Part shown: positions 50,419-59,891 of the stretch, piece after piece
Position numbering within the stretch: the first letter of the stretch is position 1
Layout: the number at the start of each line of letters is the position of its first letter
From: Anaerolineales bacterium
GTDB lineage: Bacteria; Chloroflexota; Anaerolineae; Anaerolineales; Villigracilaceae
Length of the DNA stretch: 64,000 bases
NCBI GenBank assembly: GCA_030834895.1
Contig: JAUQXA010000045.1
Location: 1-64,000, forward strand
Direction of reading: 5' to 3'
Program-made: the position numbers and the translations under genes
Notes under the pieces: model-generated
What the model saw: the letters and a program-made list of their open reading frames with translations, nothing else
The model's database searches: none
What the model was told of the DNA's origin: nothing

Positions 50419-51954
50419 ATGAAATATTTCAAACAATCCGATTGGAAATATTCAAAAATCTTGTTCATGCTGTTAGTTGTTTTATTGTTGCAGTCTTGTT
50501 CCGCCTTTTTAACCGCTGTCGAGATAGAACCAACGAATGATCACGTGTCCCCCTCTCCTGCTGGGCCTGTTACTGTTGAACCCGAGGTTGTGAAAATTAC
50601 GCCGGTTGTTGTCGATGATTACATTACCAATCCAGGCATTGGATGGCAGGATGGTCCAGAACCTTATGGTATTCTGGGTTTCCCTGAAACAGTTTCTTAT
50701 TCCTACCGTAGAAAGATTTCCTGGTCCGTGCTAAACCCGCAGGAGGGTGTATATGACTGGTCGGCTCTTGACGCACAATTGGCAGAGATAAAGGAATCCG
50801 GAAGGCAATTTTCCTTTAGAGTTTATACGATGGTGGGTGAGGATTATGATGGGCATATGATTCCACAGTGGGTGCTTGCCAAGGGCGCTTCATTGTTCCC
50901 CGACGGTGAACCGATGTATTCAAATTGCACTTACCAGAAAGAATGGGGCGGGTTTGTGAACGAGTTGGCAAAAGTCTATGATGGTAATCCGGATATTGCC
51001 TTTATTGACATCTCTGGATATGGCAATTTCAATGAATGGAGCTGGCAGGATCAACAAACTGAATGGGACGAGGTTTGGGAGGATTCTTATGGCAAAGGTG
51101 ACTACTCTTCCAGCGGTTTTACAACGCTGGACGGTCAGGCCCGACGAAGGCTGGTTGACATGTTCATTGGCGGATCCTATCAAGGTCACCAATGCCGAAA
51201 TGCAGATGGCAGCTTATCCCAACTCGATTATGCCTATACTGGTTTTCAACAAACACAGTTGCTGATGCCTTATGCAGGTATTGTTCAATCTTCTCAATAT
51301 GTGTTTTCCCGGCGTCCTGATGTTGGTTTTCGCTACGATTGCCTGGGATATGATGGGGAGCATGTTTTTGAAAAAATAGACGATGTGCTCTTAGATGTGT
51401 GGAAAACGGCTCCCGTTGTTTTTGAATTGTGCAGGCCTGATGATGTCGAAGTCGATGACGCAAAATGGTTGCTTGAAATGTCCCATGGAAGTATTGTGCA
51501 CAATAACAACTGGGGATATGACCTGCCTGACTTGGAAGACATGATGAAATACGCAGGATATCGTTATTTTCTTAAGGAGGCGGAGTTGTCTGTTGGTGAT
51601 CGCGTCCTTGACCTTAAGATGATTTGGCAAAATCTTGGACTTGCTCCTAGCTACCCCAAAATGGGACAGGACTTTCAGTTGAACTTTCACTTGTTGGATT
51701 CTTCTGGCGAATCCGTCTATTCGACGCCTATAAGGGTTGATATTTCCTCTTGGATGCCGTCTGATTCGCTTCCTGAAGGTAGGGATGGTTACCAAGTTTC
51801 TCAATCCATAGTGATTTCAGATGAAGTCGAACGAGGCGAATATCTTGCGGCGGTTGAAATTCTTGATCGAAGGACCAATAAGCCCATAATGCTGGCAATG
51901 GATGGCAGAGATGAGCATGGCTTTTACGTCCTGTCTTCCCTTAAGATCAAATAG
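50419..51954 (+). CDS. Lipoprotein with DUF4832-type glycoside-hydrolase-like barrel
   Basis: A 511-aa exported lipoprotein: lipobox LLQSC (Cys about residue 29) and a short linker, then a TIM-barrel-like domain: NPGIGWQ at its front, SWSVLNPQEGVYDWSALDAQL (the GH-type 'WxxxEPxxGxYDW' segment), IDISGYGNFNEWSW (about 205-218) with a candidate catalytic Glu, and HNNNWGYD. A beta-domain (about 390-505) follows. The start ATG 50419 follows AGGAG by 7 bases. Proteins of this type are found in polymer loci and may trim the polysaccharide at the cell surface. Substrate unknown. Confidence 0.72.
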   Translation: MKYFKQSDWKYSKILFMLLVVLLLQSCSAFLTAVEIEPTNDHVSPSPAGPVTVEPEVVKITPVVVDDYITNPGIGWQDGPEPYGILGFPETVSYSYRRKISWSVLNPQEGVYDWSALDAQLAEIKESGRQFSFRVYTMVGEDYDGHMIPQWVLAKGASLFPDGEPMYSNCTYQKEWGGFVNELAKVYDGNPDIAFIDISGYGNFNEWSWQDQQTEWDEVWEDSYGKGDYSSSGFTTLDGQARRRLVDMFIGGSYQGHQCRNADGSLSQLDYAYTGFQQTQLLMPYAGIVQSSQYVFSRRPDVGFRYDCLGYDGEHVFEKIDDVLLDVWKTAPVVFELCRPDDVEVDDAKWLLEMSHGSIVHNNNWGYDLPDLEDMMKYAGYRYFLKEAELSVGDRVLDLKMIWQNLGLAPSYPKMGQDFQLNFHLLDSSGESVYSTPIRVDISSWMPSDSLPEGRDGYQVSQSIVISDEVERGEYLAAVEILDRRTNKPIMLAMDGRDEHGFYVLSSLKIK

Positions 51955-52001
51955 CCCTTTGAGTTTTTTGTTGAACGGATTTCCAAATTGGAACAAGAAT
52001 C

Positions 52002-53120
52002 ATGTCGGTCACTGATACTGAATTCATAGAAAGGTTGAATGTTGCGGTTTTAAAGTTGGCGCGCGAATCATTCGGGGATGATTTTGTGTTGCTTGGCGAT
52101 ATCCCTGAACGGATCAATCGAAGGTACTCATTTATGTTTCGATATATTGCCAGGGGGAGGAAAAATGGGGAAACTCATACCCTCCTGGTAAAAATCCCTC
52201 ACCAGTCGTGGATGAAAACGATTGAAGAATCCGTGAACTCGGAACAGATTCGTGTTGAGGTGAAATTTGAGTATGATACTCTGAAGTCAATTGCTCAGGT
52301 GATCTCTGATTCTGGTGAAACTCAATTATGTTCATTAAACCCCGTTGGCTATTTTTATGATTTAAACGCTTTGGCAACAGAAGAGATTTGTCTTACGATG
52401 TTGAAGGATCGTCTCACGAATTTCCCAATTATATTTGGCTCCAAAACTGCCTGGGATGATTTTTCCGATAAATTACGCTTGGCAGGGAAATGGTTAAATA
52501 CTATCCATGCTTCCTTCTCTCAGAATAAGTTTATAGTTTTGAAAACCTCGGGGGTTTTTGAGAGTGTCTTAGAAGAGATTTCCCTTCTACAAGAAAAAAA
52601 AGTGTCGTCATTGGATTCCCTTCGGAGTAAATTCAGGGATTTATACAATTTGGTTGCTGAAAAAGAAGTCCCAATATCTTCGGCTCATGACGATTATCAT
52701 CTGGGTAATATCTTTGTAACTGACGAAGGAAAGGTGGGTGTTTTGGATCCAAATTGGAAAGATGACCGTCCGATTTATGGAGACCTTTCCAAATTACTCA
52801 TTGATCCTGTAACGCGGAAACTGCAGGTGGTTTTTCAAGGGATGACCTTTCGTCCTGCCCTGCGAACAAAATATGAGCGTGCGATTTTTCTCGGATATTT
52901 TAGCGGCAACCTGTCTTCTGAATCAATATTATGGTTTTATTGTGCTCTCGCGACTCTGGAGAAGTGGAATGGCAATGAAGAAGTATTAGCTGTGTCCAGT
53001 ACGCGTATTCCCGTCTTCTTGCGTCCTTTTCTTGAAAGATATGTCCGTGGTTATTTTCTAAAACTTGTAAACAGCTACCTTGATCGTGGGATTGACACTT
53101 TTGTTGACCAACTCAGGTGA
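52002..53120 (+). CDS. Phosphotransferase (APH/ChoK kinase-like) of unknown substrate
   Basis: A 372-aa protein with an aminoglycoside-phosphotransferase-like fold. Seen: HDDYHLGNIFV (about 228-238), matching the HxDxxxxN catalytic loop, and GVLDPNW as the DFG-like metal segment. The N-lobe is less clear. Such kinases in polysaccharide loci may phosphorylate a sugar, glycerol or polyol to be attached to the polymer; antibiotic resistance is unlikely in this setting. It lies 47 bases after the lipoprotein gene, in the same direction. Confidence 0.7.
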   Translation: MSVTDTEFIERLNVAVLKLARESFGDDFVLLGDIPERINRRYSFMFRYIARGRKNGETHTLLVKIPHQSWMKTIEESVNSEQIRVEVKFEYDTLKSIAQVISDSGETQLCSLNPVGYFYDLNALATEEICLTMLKDRLTNFPIIFGSKTAWDDFSDKLRLAGKWLNTIHASFSQNKFIVLKTSGVFESVLEEISLLQEKKVSSLDSLRSKFRDLYNLVAEKEVPISSAHDDYHLGNIFVTDEGKVGVLDPNWKDDRPIYGDLSKLLIDPVTRKLQVVFQGMTFRPALRTKYERAIFLGYFSGNLSSESILWFYCALATLEKWNGNEEVLAVSSTRIPVFLRPFLERYVRGYFLKLVNSYLDRGIDTFVDQLR

Positions 53121-53254
53121 AGTGGAGAATTTGGAATTTTCGAGAAATCTGGTCTTTTTTATCCACCAATGGTATGATTGGCAAATCTAAATTCTTTCGG
53201 TATATTTAAATATATTTTAAAGACCGTTTTTAATGATTTTTATGGAGTTGTTGA

Positions 53255-55321
53255 ATGAAAGTCAATAAGAGCTTTGGAATTCCGGCTGTAGCGCTCATAA
53301 TCGCCCTCGTAACGTCATTGTTTGTGACTTTTGGCGCTATCGCAGATGATGCCACCCCGCCGCCTGCCGAAACTGAAGAATCGCCTTTGCCTCCGACGGT
53401 AGAGCCAGTGCCGACAGATGCACCGGTTGAAGATCAACCTATCGATGCGACTAACCCGCCGTTAGTATCGCCCACCGAGGTTCCAGCGGAAGAGGCAACA
53501 GTTGATTCTTCCACTCTCCTTGAACAAATACCCGAAAATACCGCAGTCATCGTAACCTCTGGAACGGAAATTGAGCCACTGGCAACTCAGGAAGCTGCCA
53601 ATGCTTTTGTTGTTGGCGACCCGATCTGGTGCCCCGAAAACGCATCTTCGCCCGTCCCAGGTGCTAATGGCTGTACAGGTTCCTATGCAACTTTATCTGC
53701 TTTGATAACTGCGGTTGACAATGGCGATATTCCCGAGCCAAACGACCATGGCGTCATTTGGATATTGTCTGGTAACGACTTGTCAGCTTCTTTCCTCAGC
53801 TTTGATGGATCGGTTTTTTCCAATTGGAAAGATTATAGGTTAACCCTCCAAGGCGGTTGGGATGGACCTGGTCTTGGCACCACAACAGGCAGCAGCACTT
53901 TTACCAGTCCAATTGAAATTGCAAATTGGAATAATAATGTAACTATAAATGATATTGTCGTTAACGGGTCAAACTCCACGGGACTGTATGTCCAGACCAG
54001 TGGAGATGTGACTCTGAATGATATTAATTCAGGTGGAAACCTTGGCGCTGGCGCTGAAGTGATTTCGAATGGAAATGTGACGTTAACGGGAGTCTCCCAA
54101 TTTATTGGAAACAGCGATACAGGCTTGTACATTGCGGCAGATAGCGTGGTCGCTGCTCAAAATATTACTGCCAACAATAATGGCGCTGGCAATTCATATG
54201 GTTACGGAGCGGAATTTAATGCAGGCACTTTAAACCTTTTTGGAACAAATGTATTTAATGGAAACAATGAGTCGGGTTTATATGCGGCGACGAACGGAGA
54301 TATGACGTTGTCCAACATTACTGCGAGCGGAAACGGCGCTGGTGGCGGATATGGTGCCGGGGCCGAATTGATTTCATCGTCTGGCAATGTATTTTTGGAC
54401 GGAGTGAATCTATTTGCGGGCAACCTGTCCGAGGGGCTTGTTGTGGAAGCAGCGAATGGTATCTCGATATCCAATACCTCGATTATCAACAACCTTGATA
54501 CGGGTGCTTACCTGGCCTCCGCTGGGAATGTCACTTTGGATTGTTCCCAAATTGTCGGAAACGACGGTTATGGCGTCGATGCTGATACGCCAAATCTTGT
54601 TTTCAATGGTGTTGCACTTGCGCAAAATAGCGATGACGATGCGATAAATAACGGATCCATTTCTTACCATTCCAATTCGTGTTTTTCGTATTCCTCTGGT
54701 GGTAATCGCGGCCATAAAGTAGACAATGTTGTCCCTGCTGAGCTTCTTCCGCCAACAAACAAATTGAATGTTGTAAACGGCGAGTTGGCAAAGCTTGACT
54801 GTGGAGCATTTAGCGGCGCAGTGGTTTCCTTGCCTGATGGTGATGGCGCATATCTTCCCTGTACTCTCGGCGAGGCTGTCCGCTTGATAGACATCGGGCG
54901 GGATGATATCCCTGGTTTTTTGCCTCGCGGGTATAGATACATCTCCAGCCTCGACCTGACTGTAATGCGTGACAACCAACCTCTAAAGCCCCTTGGCGAA
55001 GCGGAGTCGGTCTGGTATTGGAGCAATATTACAAATCAAGATGGTCAAAAGGGAACACAAGTTTTATATTGGGATGGAGAAAATTGGGTCGAGGTAGATG
55101 GCAAAGACGTATCCTTTATGCGCGTATTTTTTCTTGTCCCCGGGGTCGTAAATGCTGACGACTTGTCCATCTTATACTGGGACGGTGCAAACTGGGTGAA
55201 GTTACGTGACAACGCGAATCTGGGAAGTGGTCGGTTTGTGCGCAAAGGCGGACATTGGGAGGGATTGTACTTTGAAGCGGAGGTCAATTTTATTGGCACA
55301 TTTGTGCTTGCTCAAAAGTAA
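53255..55321 (+). CDS. Exported right-handed beta-helix protein with Pro/Thr/Glu-rich region
   Basis: A 688-aa protein: signal peptide (about 1-30), a Pro/Thr/Glu-rich stretch (32-100), then a beta-helix (about 180-450) of short repeats such as GDVTLNDI, GNVTLTGV and GDMTLSNI with Asn-Gly turns, and a C-terminal part with two YWDG(E/A)NWV segments (about 606-613 and 645-652). The helix resembles secreted polysaccharide-binding or lyase scaffolds, but no catalytic residues are evident. It is the last gene of the locus before a perfect 42-bp palindromic terminator. May bind or organise the polymer outside the cell. Confidence 0.72.
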   Translation: MKVNKSFGIPAVALIIALVTSLFVTFGAIADDATPPPAETEESPLPPTVEPVPTDAPVEDQPIDATNPPLVSPTEVPAEEATVDSSTLLEQIPENTAVIVTSGTEIEPLATQEAANAFVVGDPIWCPENASSPVPGANGCTGSYATLSALITAVDNGDIPEPNDHGVIWILSGNDLSASFLSFDGSVFSNWKDYRLTLQGGWDGPGLGTTTGSSTFTSPIEIANWNNNVTINDIVVNGSNSTGLYVQTSGDVTLNDINSGGNLGAGAEVISNGNVTLTGVSQFIGNSDTGLYIAADSVVAAQNITANNNGAGNSYGYGAEFNAGTLNLFGTNVFNGNNESGLYAATNGDMTLSNITASGNGAGGGYGAGAELISSSGNVFLDGVNLFAGNLSEGLVVEAANGISISNTSIINNLDTGAYLASAGNVTLDCSQIVGNDGYGVDADTPNLVFNGVALAQNSDDDAINNGSISYHSNSCFSYSSGGNRGHKVDNVVPAELLPPTNKLNVVNGELAKLDCGAFSGAVVSLPDGDGAYLPCTLGEAVRLIDIGRDDIPGFLPRGYRYISSLDLTVMRDNQPLKPLGEAESVWYWSNITNQDGQKGTQVLYWDGENWVEVDGKDVSFMRVFFLVPGVVNADDLSILYWDGANWVKLRDNANLGSGRFVRKGGHWEGLYFEAEVNFIGTFVLAQK

Positions 55322-55331
55322 ATGTAAACAG

Positions 55332-55373
55332 AAAGCAGGTGCTGGTTTGTTTAAACAAACCAGCACCTGCTTT
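55332..55373. terminator. Perfect 42-bp palindromic bidirectional terminator
   Basis: AAAGCAGGTGCTGGTTTGTTT (55332-55352) is followed directly by its exact reverse complement (55353-55373). The hairpin has GC-rich stem and T-runs at both ends, so it can stop the polysaccharide transcript and the convergent small gene. Confidence 0.88.
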
Positions 55374-55377
55374 TGAT

Positions 55378-55650
55378 TTAACTTCCAGGGAAATCTTTTT
55401 CTTTTGCCGCTTTTTCCAGGATAGAAAATCCCAAATCGATCGTCTGTTTCAAGTCAACCTGTCGAACGGGGTACCCGTTTTCAAATTTTGCCATCATTCT
55501 CAGTAGCGATCCTTTTACGCCACTGGCGCGGTGCGCCCATAATGAATCGGCCGAGATTCTTTCGAGGCGGGCGATTAGTAGGTGGATCAGGAAAGTTGTG
55601 TTTTCTTCCATAAAAAGGTGCTGCCGAGTAAGTTGACTTAATTTTATCAT
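55378..55650 (-). CDS. Small protein of unknown function (up to 90 aa)
   Basis: A helical, soluble product (FLIHLLIARLERISADSLWAHRASGVKGSLLRM) with no known domain. It shares the terminator at 55332 on its 3' side. The frame is open from ATG 55650, but an inverted repeat (55626-55662) covers that start and no ribosome binding site fits, so an internal ATG at 55611 giving 77 aa may be the true start. Length and composition suggest a real gene. Confidence 0.5.
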   Translation of the reverse strand: MIKLSQLTRQHLFMEENTTFLIHLLIARLERISADSLWAHRASGVKGSLLRMMAKFENGYPVRQVDLKQTIDLGFSILEKAAKEKDFPGS

Positions 55651-55662
55651 GTCAACTCACTC
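55626..55662 (-). promoter_or_regulatory. Candidate operator over the small-gene start
   Basis: GAGTAAGTTGAC (55626-55637) and GTCAACTCACTC (55651-55662) form an inverted repeat with 11 of 12 positions paired, 13 bases apart. On the minus strand the right arm holds TTGACA, a possible -35 box. Confidence 0.5.
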
Positions 55663-55821
55663 AGCATGGCTTTATATTTCCGTGCGAATGGGTCGTTGAA
55701 GCCCGGCAAATCCGGGCTGTACAGGTCATACCGCGAACAGAGGGAAGGAATTTTTTTCATTAAATTAACATACTGAAAACCCCCTTTCCCCGTTAGAATC
55801 AGCAAAAGGATAGCTGTATTC

Positions 55822-57612
55822 ATGGAAATGTACCCTTACTATGTCGGTTACATTATCATCCTGCTGGCAGGCAGCGTGATTGGCATTCTGTTGTTGATTC
55901 GAATCTGGGGGGTACGTTCCATACCGGGCGCATATGGCTTAATGCTTGCTGTTGGATGCGTAACGGAATGGTCGCTCACCTATGTGATGGAGATTTTCAG
56001 CACAGACCTGGCGGAAAAGGTCCTGTGGGCGAAATTGGAATATTTTGGCATTTCCTATGTTGCATTGGGTATGTTCATTTTCACCATGCACTACAGCGGT
56101 CATGGGAACTGGCTGACCCGTACGCGGACGGCCTTACTTGCAATCATTGCCAGTTTCAGCTTCATGCTCGCGCTGACCAATGAATGGCACCATCAAATAT
56201 GGACTGATGTTCAGTTTACAAACGGGCTTCCACTCGGGCCTTTGAGTCTCCAGCATGGACTGTTGTTTGTTATATTGACGATCTTTCAGTACGTTCTAAT
56301 AGCGGTCAGCACTTTTCTATTCTTTCAAGTATCCAGGCGTTCACAAAGCTTGTATAGGAGCCAGTCACGCATCATGCTGATGGGGATGTCGTTTCCCTGG
56401 CTTGCGAATTTTATGTACCTCACAGGCTTGAATCCATATCCATCCCTGGATCTGACGCCAATTGCCCTGACTTTAACAAACCTTTTTCTCTCGATCAGTT
56501 TTCTGCGCTATCGCTTCATGGATTTGCGTCCCATCGCCCATGTTTCTGTGTTCAATGCCATTAAAGATGGCGTGGTGGTGCTGGATAACAAGGAACGTAT
56601 TGTTGATATCAATCCGGTGGGTACTTTCATCTTTCAAAATGTGGGTGCCCTGATCGGACGCGATATCAAGAGCCTGCTCCCGCAATGGAATGAATGGCAA
56701 GCGTCCAATTCACACACGGAGATCGATCAGGAGATTTCAGTTGAACTTGCGGGTGAATCGCTGACCTTTAGCTTGCGAACCACCCCAGTCCTTGACCAAC
56801 GCGGGAAGCGTAACGGGCGTGTCCTGCTCATCAGCGACATTACCGAGCAGAAACGGGCGCAAATACAAATCATGGAGGCAAGCCACCTAAAAAGTCAGTT
56901 GCTCGCAAACCTCGGTCATGACCTACGTTCGCCCTTGGGAGCAATTATCGGCTACGCGGAGATGTTGAAAGATGGCTCTTTTGGCCCGATGAGTGAACAT
57001 CAGGCAAAAGCTTCGTCGGAAATCCTCGATGGTGCGAATCAACTGCTCTCCTTCATTAACAACCTGGTCGGACAGGCGCAGATCGAAACCGGAAAAATTG
57101 TTTTGCGCGAATACCCTTTCGATGTGAACGAGGTAATTGGTCCGCTATTATCCACATTAAATTTCCACGCATATAAAAAAGGCTTGAAACTTATTGAATA
57201 CATTGATCTCGCACTTCCACAAAAGCTGATCGGCGACCAATTCTGGTTGAGGCAGATTGTGATGAACCTTGTACATAACGCGGTCAAATTCACCGAAAAA
57301 GGTTCTGTGACGGTGCGCTTCCTCAGGCGTGGACAGGATTCGTGGGTAATTCAAGTGGCCGATACTGGAATTGGCATCCCCCTCGAAGCACAAAAACGTG
57401 TTTTTGAAGCTTTCGAGCAGGTCCATAGCATGGAGAATTCCAAACAAAGCGGTTTTGGATTGGGGCTTTCCATTGTCGCCAAGTTGACCTCCATTATGGG
57501 CGGCAGGATCGAACTGGAAAGTCAGGAGGGCAGGGGATGTACGTTTACAGTGGTTCTCCCGCTCAAGGAAGTCTCAAAAGAACAAGATGATATTGCCGGA
57601 CAACCTGTCTGA
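55822..57612 (+). CDS. Sensor histidine kinase with 7TM N-terminal region and PAS domain
   Basis: A 596-aa kinase: seven hydrophobic helices in residues 8-225 (histidine-kinase 7TM type), PAS domain (about 238-345, AIKDGVVVLDNKERIVDINP), HisKA with His366 in NLGHDLRSPL and HATPase with N box (NLVHNAVKFTEKG), DTGIGIPLEA and GFGLGLSIVAKL. It has no linked regulator on its own strand; the nearest is the REC protein on the minus strand at 59237, and pairing with it is possible. The 7TM region suggests a ligand in or near the membrane. AAAGGAT before the ATG is a moderate binding site. Confidence 0.87.
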   Translation: MEMYPYYVGYIIILLAGSVIGILLLIRIWGVRSIPGAYGLMLAVGCVTEWSLTYVMEIFSTDLAEKVLWAKLEYFGISYVALGMFIFTMHYSGHGNWLTRTRTALLAIIASFSFMLALTNEWHHQIWTDVQFTNGLPLGPLSLQHGLLFVILTIFQYVLIAVSTFLFFQVSRRSQSLYRSQSRIMLMGMSFPWLANFMYLTGLNPYPSLDLTPIALTLTNLFLSISFLRYRFMDLRPIAHVSVFNAIKDGVVVLDNKERIVDINPVGTFIFQNVGALIGRDIKSLLPQWNEWQASNSHTEIDQEISVELAGESLTFSLRTTPVLDQRGKRNGRVLLISDITEQKRAQIQIMEASHLKSQLLANLGHDLRSPLGAIIGYAEMLKDGSFGPMSEHQAKASSEILDGANQLLSFINNLVGQAQIETGKIVLREYPFDVNEVIGPLLSTLNFHAYKKGLKLIEYIDLALPQKLIGDQFWLRQIVMNLVHNAVKFTEKGSVTVRFLRRGQDSWVIQVADTGIGIPLEAQKRVFEAFEQVHSMENSKQSGFGLGLSIVAKLTSIMGGRIELESQEGRGCTFTVVLPLKEVSKEQDDIAGQPV

Positions 57613-57622
57613 CAACTAGGCT

Positions 57623-58363
57623 TTACAATCTGGCGGACTTTCCCGCTTTTCTCAGATCACGATAATTCCACCAGACTTGGCAAACGCGAAACGCGGCCTC
57701 CGCCTGGATGCGGAATGACATTTTCGACTTTCCCCAACGCCGGTCTGCAAAATAGATGGGTGATTCGCCAATGGTAAATTCAAGACAATGCGCAAGATAT
57801 GCCATTTCCACCAGAAAGACATAACCATTCGATTGAATACGTTCAAATGGAATTTGCTGTAAGGTTTCCCGCCGCCACATGCGATATCCCGTGGTCACAT
57901 CGTGCAGTGGCAATCCCAAAATCGTACGGGCGTAATAATTGCCAAAGGCGGAAAGTCCCTTGCGCCAAAAAGGCCATCTCTCATCCACAGAGCCACCTTT
58001 TACATAACGGGAGCCAAGCACCATGTCCTTGGTCTTGAGCAATTCTGCCATTTCCACAAGTGCCGATGGGTCATGTGAAAAATCCGCGTCCATCTGCACA
58101 ATAGCCTGGACATTTCCTTCCAACACTTTTTGAAATCCATTCAAATATGCCGAGCGCAGTCCAAGTTTTCCGGGGCGATGAAGTACCTTTACCTGGTTCG
58201 GATAGGTTAATGCCAATTCATCTGCCACACGTCCCGTGCCATCCGGGCTGTTGTCGTCCACCACAAGCACGGATAATTCAAGAGGAAGCGAAAATAAAGC
58301 GGAGACCAGTTTAGGCAGGTTCTCCGCTTCATTATAAGTAGGTGTAACAACCGTGATACGCAA
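57623..58363 (-). CDS. Polyprenol monophosphomannose synthase-like GT2 (Dpm1-like)
   Basis: A 246-aa GT2: VVTPTYNEAENLP (4-16), VDDNSPDGTGRVADE (36-50), QMDADFSHDPSALVEMA (90-106), GSRYVKGGS, and no C-terminal TM helices, all like single-domain Dpm1/Ppm1 of archaea and actinobacteria. It would make a polyprenyl-phosphate sugar for use by GT-C enzymes, such as the 4565 protein. Last gene of the minus-strand operon 60263-57623, 7 bases after the REC protein gene. Confidence 0.87.
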   Translation of the reverse strand: MRITVVTPTYNEAENLPKLVSALFSLPLELSVLVVDDNSPDGTGRVADELALTYPNQVKVLHRPGKLGLRSAYLNGFQKVLEGNVQAIVQMDADFSHDPSALVEMAELLKTKDMVLGSRYVKGGSVDERWPFWRKGLSAFGNYYARTILGLPLHDVTTGYRMWRRETLQQIPFERIQSNGYVFLVEMAYLAHCLEFTIGESPIYFADRRWGKSKMSFRIQAEAAFRVCQVWWNYRDLRKAGKSARL

Positions 58364-58370
58364 AAGACTC

Positions 58371-59237
58371 CTATTTCTTAAGGTGCATCAACTCTGTCTT
58401 AATTTGATTTATATCTGTAAAGTTGTCTTTCGTTGATGCAAGCTCCGCCAATTTTACATTAAGGCGATTTCGGCTTTTCGCCATTTGTTCACGATCCTTG
58501 ATTGGATAAAAATATTCAACGGATTGTTCGAGACGAACCCGGAGTTTTTCGCTTAGCGCAACAAGATTCGAGGGGGGAAGCACAAGCACAAAGTCCGTGG
58601 CGCTCAAATGACCCAGAAAATCCTCGGGGCGGCTGACCTCCCGCATTGTATTAACAACCATCAAGCTGATTGCCCGCAAAACGTCATCAGAGGCAACAAA
58701 ACCATAGGCCTCGCGGAAAAACGGCATGTTTTCAATGGAGACAAACAGCAGGGCCACGCCATCCTTGCCAAGCACCTCGGAGAGCTTTTCATCCACCAAT
58801 GCGCCTTCCGGCAAACCCGTGACGGGATTGGTTAATGATCCTTGGCTGACGCGTTTTAGCGCATTTCGTACACGCAGGCGTAATTCCTGCACATCAAACG
58901 GCTTGGTAATGTAATCATCCGCGCCAATTTCCAGCCCTTGCAGACGGTCGGAGCGGTCGCGCTTTTCAGTAAGGAAGATGATCGGAATGTCGGCGGTACG
59001 GCGATCACTGCGCAAACGTCGGGCTACTTCATAGCCGTCAATGTCGGGAAGACGGATATCGAGGATAACCAGATCAGGGTGGACGGTTTGGCAGGAGCGG
59101 ACACCATCCTCTCCCCAATTGACGGTGAACACCTCATAACCCTGAACGCGAAAATAAGCGTTCAGCATTTCTGCGACGTCCAGATCGTCCTCGATGATGA
59201 GTATTTTTGGCCTGATGTCTGCCACGCCAGCCTTCAC
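58371..59237 (-). CDS. Response regulator with degenerate GGDEF domain (RxxD kept)
   Basis: A 288-aa protein: REC domain (11-130) with acidic residues EDD 16-18, phospho-acceptor Asp60 in VILDIRLPDIDG and KPF at 112-114; then a GGDEF-like domain (about 137-255), beginning with NPVTGLPEG. The catalytic motif reads SATDF (212-216), so no cyclase activity is expected, yet RPED (203-206), five residues upstream, is an intact RxxD. The C-terminal 30 residues are Lys/Asn-rich. Probably a phosphorylation-gated c-di-GMP receptor or a scaffold. Third of its kind in this window; lies between V4R and Dpm1-like genes. Confidence 0.75.
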   Translation of the reverse strand: MKAGVADIRPKILIIEDDLDVAEMLNAYFRVQGYEVFTVNWGEDGVRSCQTVHPDLVILDIRLPDIDGYEVARRLRSDRRTADIPIIFLTEKRDRSDRLQGLEIGADDYITKPFDVQELRLRVRNALKRVSQGSLTNPVTGLPEGALVDEKLSEVLGKDGVALLFVSIENMPFFREAYGFVASDDVLRAISLMVVNTMREVSRPEDFLGHLSATDFVLVLPPSNLVALSEKLRVRLEQSVEYFYPIKDREQMAKSRNRLNVKLAELASTKDNFTDINQIKTELMHLKK

Positions 59238-59245
59238 TTAATTAT

Positions 59246-59881
59246 TTATGAAATCGGTTCTTTTTGGATAATAAATTCGCAAACTTCATCGCCAACCGCA
59301 ATGCACTTGGATTCGTTCACGCGGAATTCATTGCCGCCGGAAACCCACTTTAGACTCTCCTGTAATAGGCCTGTCGAGATGAAGCAGACCGGCTTGTCCG
59401 CTCCTGTGCGTCCCCAGCAACATGGACACTTATGAATGGTCCATATCCACTCTGTATCTTTTTCTTCCACGGTTGTGTGCTGGTCACTTAACTGGGTGAA
59501 AATCTTTGCGAAGGCCGGCAAACCTATTCTTAGCTTGGATTGAAGTGGGAGGACGACAAACGCCAAATCTGCCGCGCCAGCCAGCGCGCCAAAATTCTTC
59601 AACGCATCGGAGAAAGTCGCGCGTCCGGCTCGAAGAGCAAGTCCGCGTCCTCCGCGCGGGCCATACATTTCCTCAAGAGCGGAACCTAGGGCGGAAAGCT
59701 CTGCAAAATCAAAACCCTTGTCGAGATTGTCAGGAGGATAGTTTTCGATGTAATTATTCAGCCCCGCCAAATTCAGGATGGCATTAAGACCGTTTTTACC
59801 CATCACCTCCTCGAGGGATTTGATGGTTATCATGCCGAATTTATTGGGATAATACAAACCACTTTTTTGAAGGGGACTCAT
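59246..59881 (-). CDS. V4R (4-vinyl reductase-like) domain protein
   Basis: A 211-aa protein whose C-terminal half has the V4R signature: HKCPCCWGRTGADKPVC (about 150-166), GLLQESLKWVSG and CIAVGDEVCEFII near the end. V4R domains bind small hydrophobic ligands or metals (four Cys here) and are often in signalling operons. The N-terminal 100 residues have a conserved helical region seen in archaeal and Chloroflexota V4R proteins. In the operon between Roadblock and REC-GGDEF-like genes; likely a sensor module. Confidence 0.8.
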   Translation of the reverse strand: MSPLQKSGLYYPNKFGMITIKSLEEVMGKNGLNAILNLAGLNNYIENYPPDNLDKGFDFAELSALGSALEEMYGPRGGRGLALRAGRATFSDALKNFGALAGAADLAFVVLPLQSKLRIGLPAFAKIFTQLSDQHTTVEEKDTEWIWTIHKCPCCWGRTGADKPVCFISTGLLQESLKWVSGGNEFRVNESKCIAVGDEVCEFIIQKEPIS

Positions 59882-59891
59882 GGCAACTCCA

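Noticed and set aside
52002..53120. Aminoglycoside resistance kinase
   Set aside because: Only the general kinase motif is shared; the polysaccharide context points to sugar or polyol phosphorylation.
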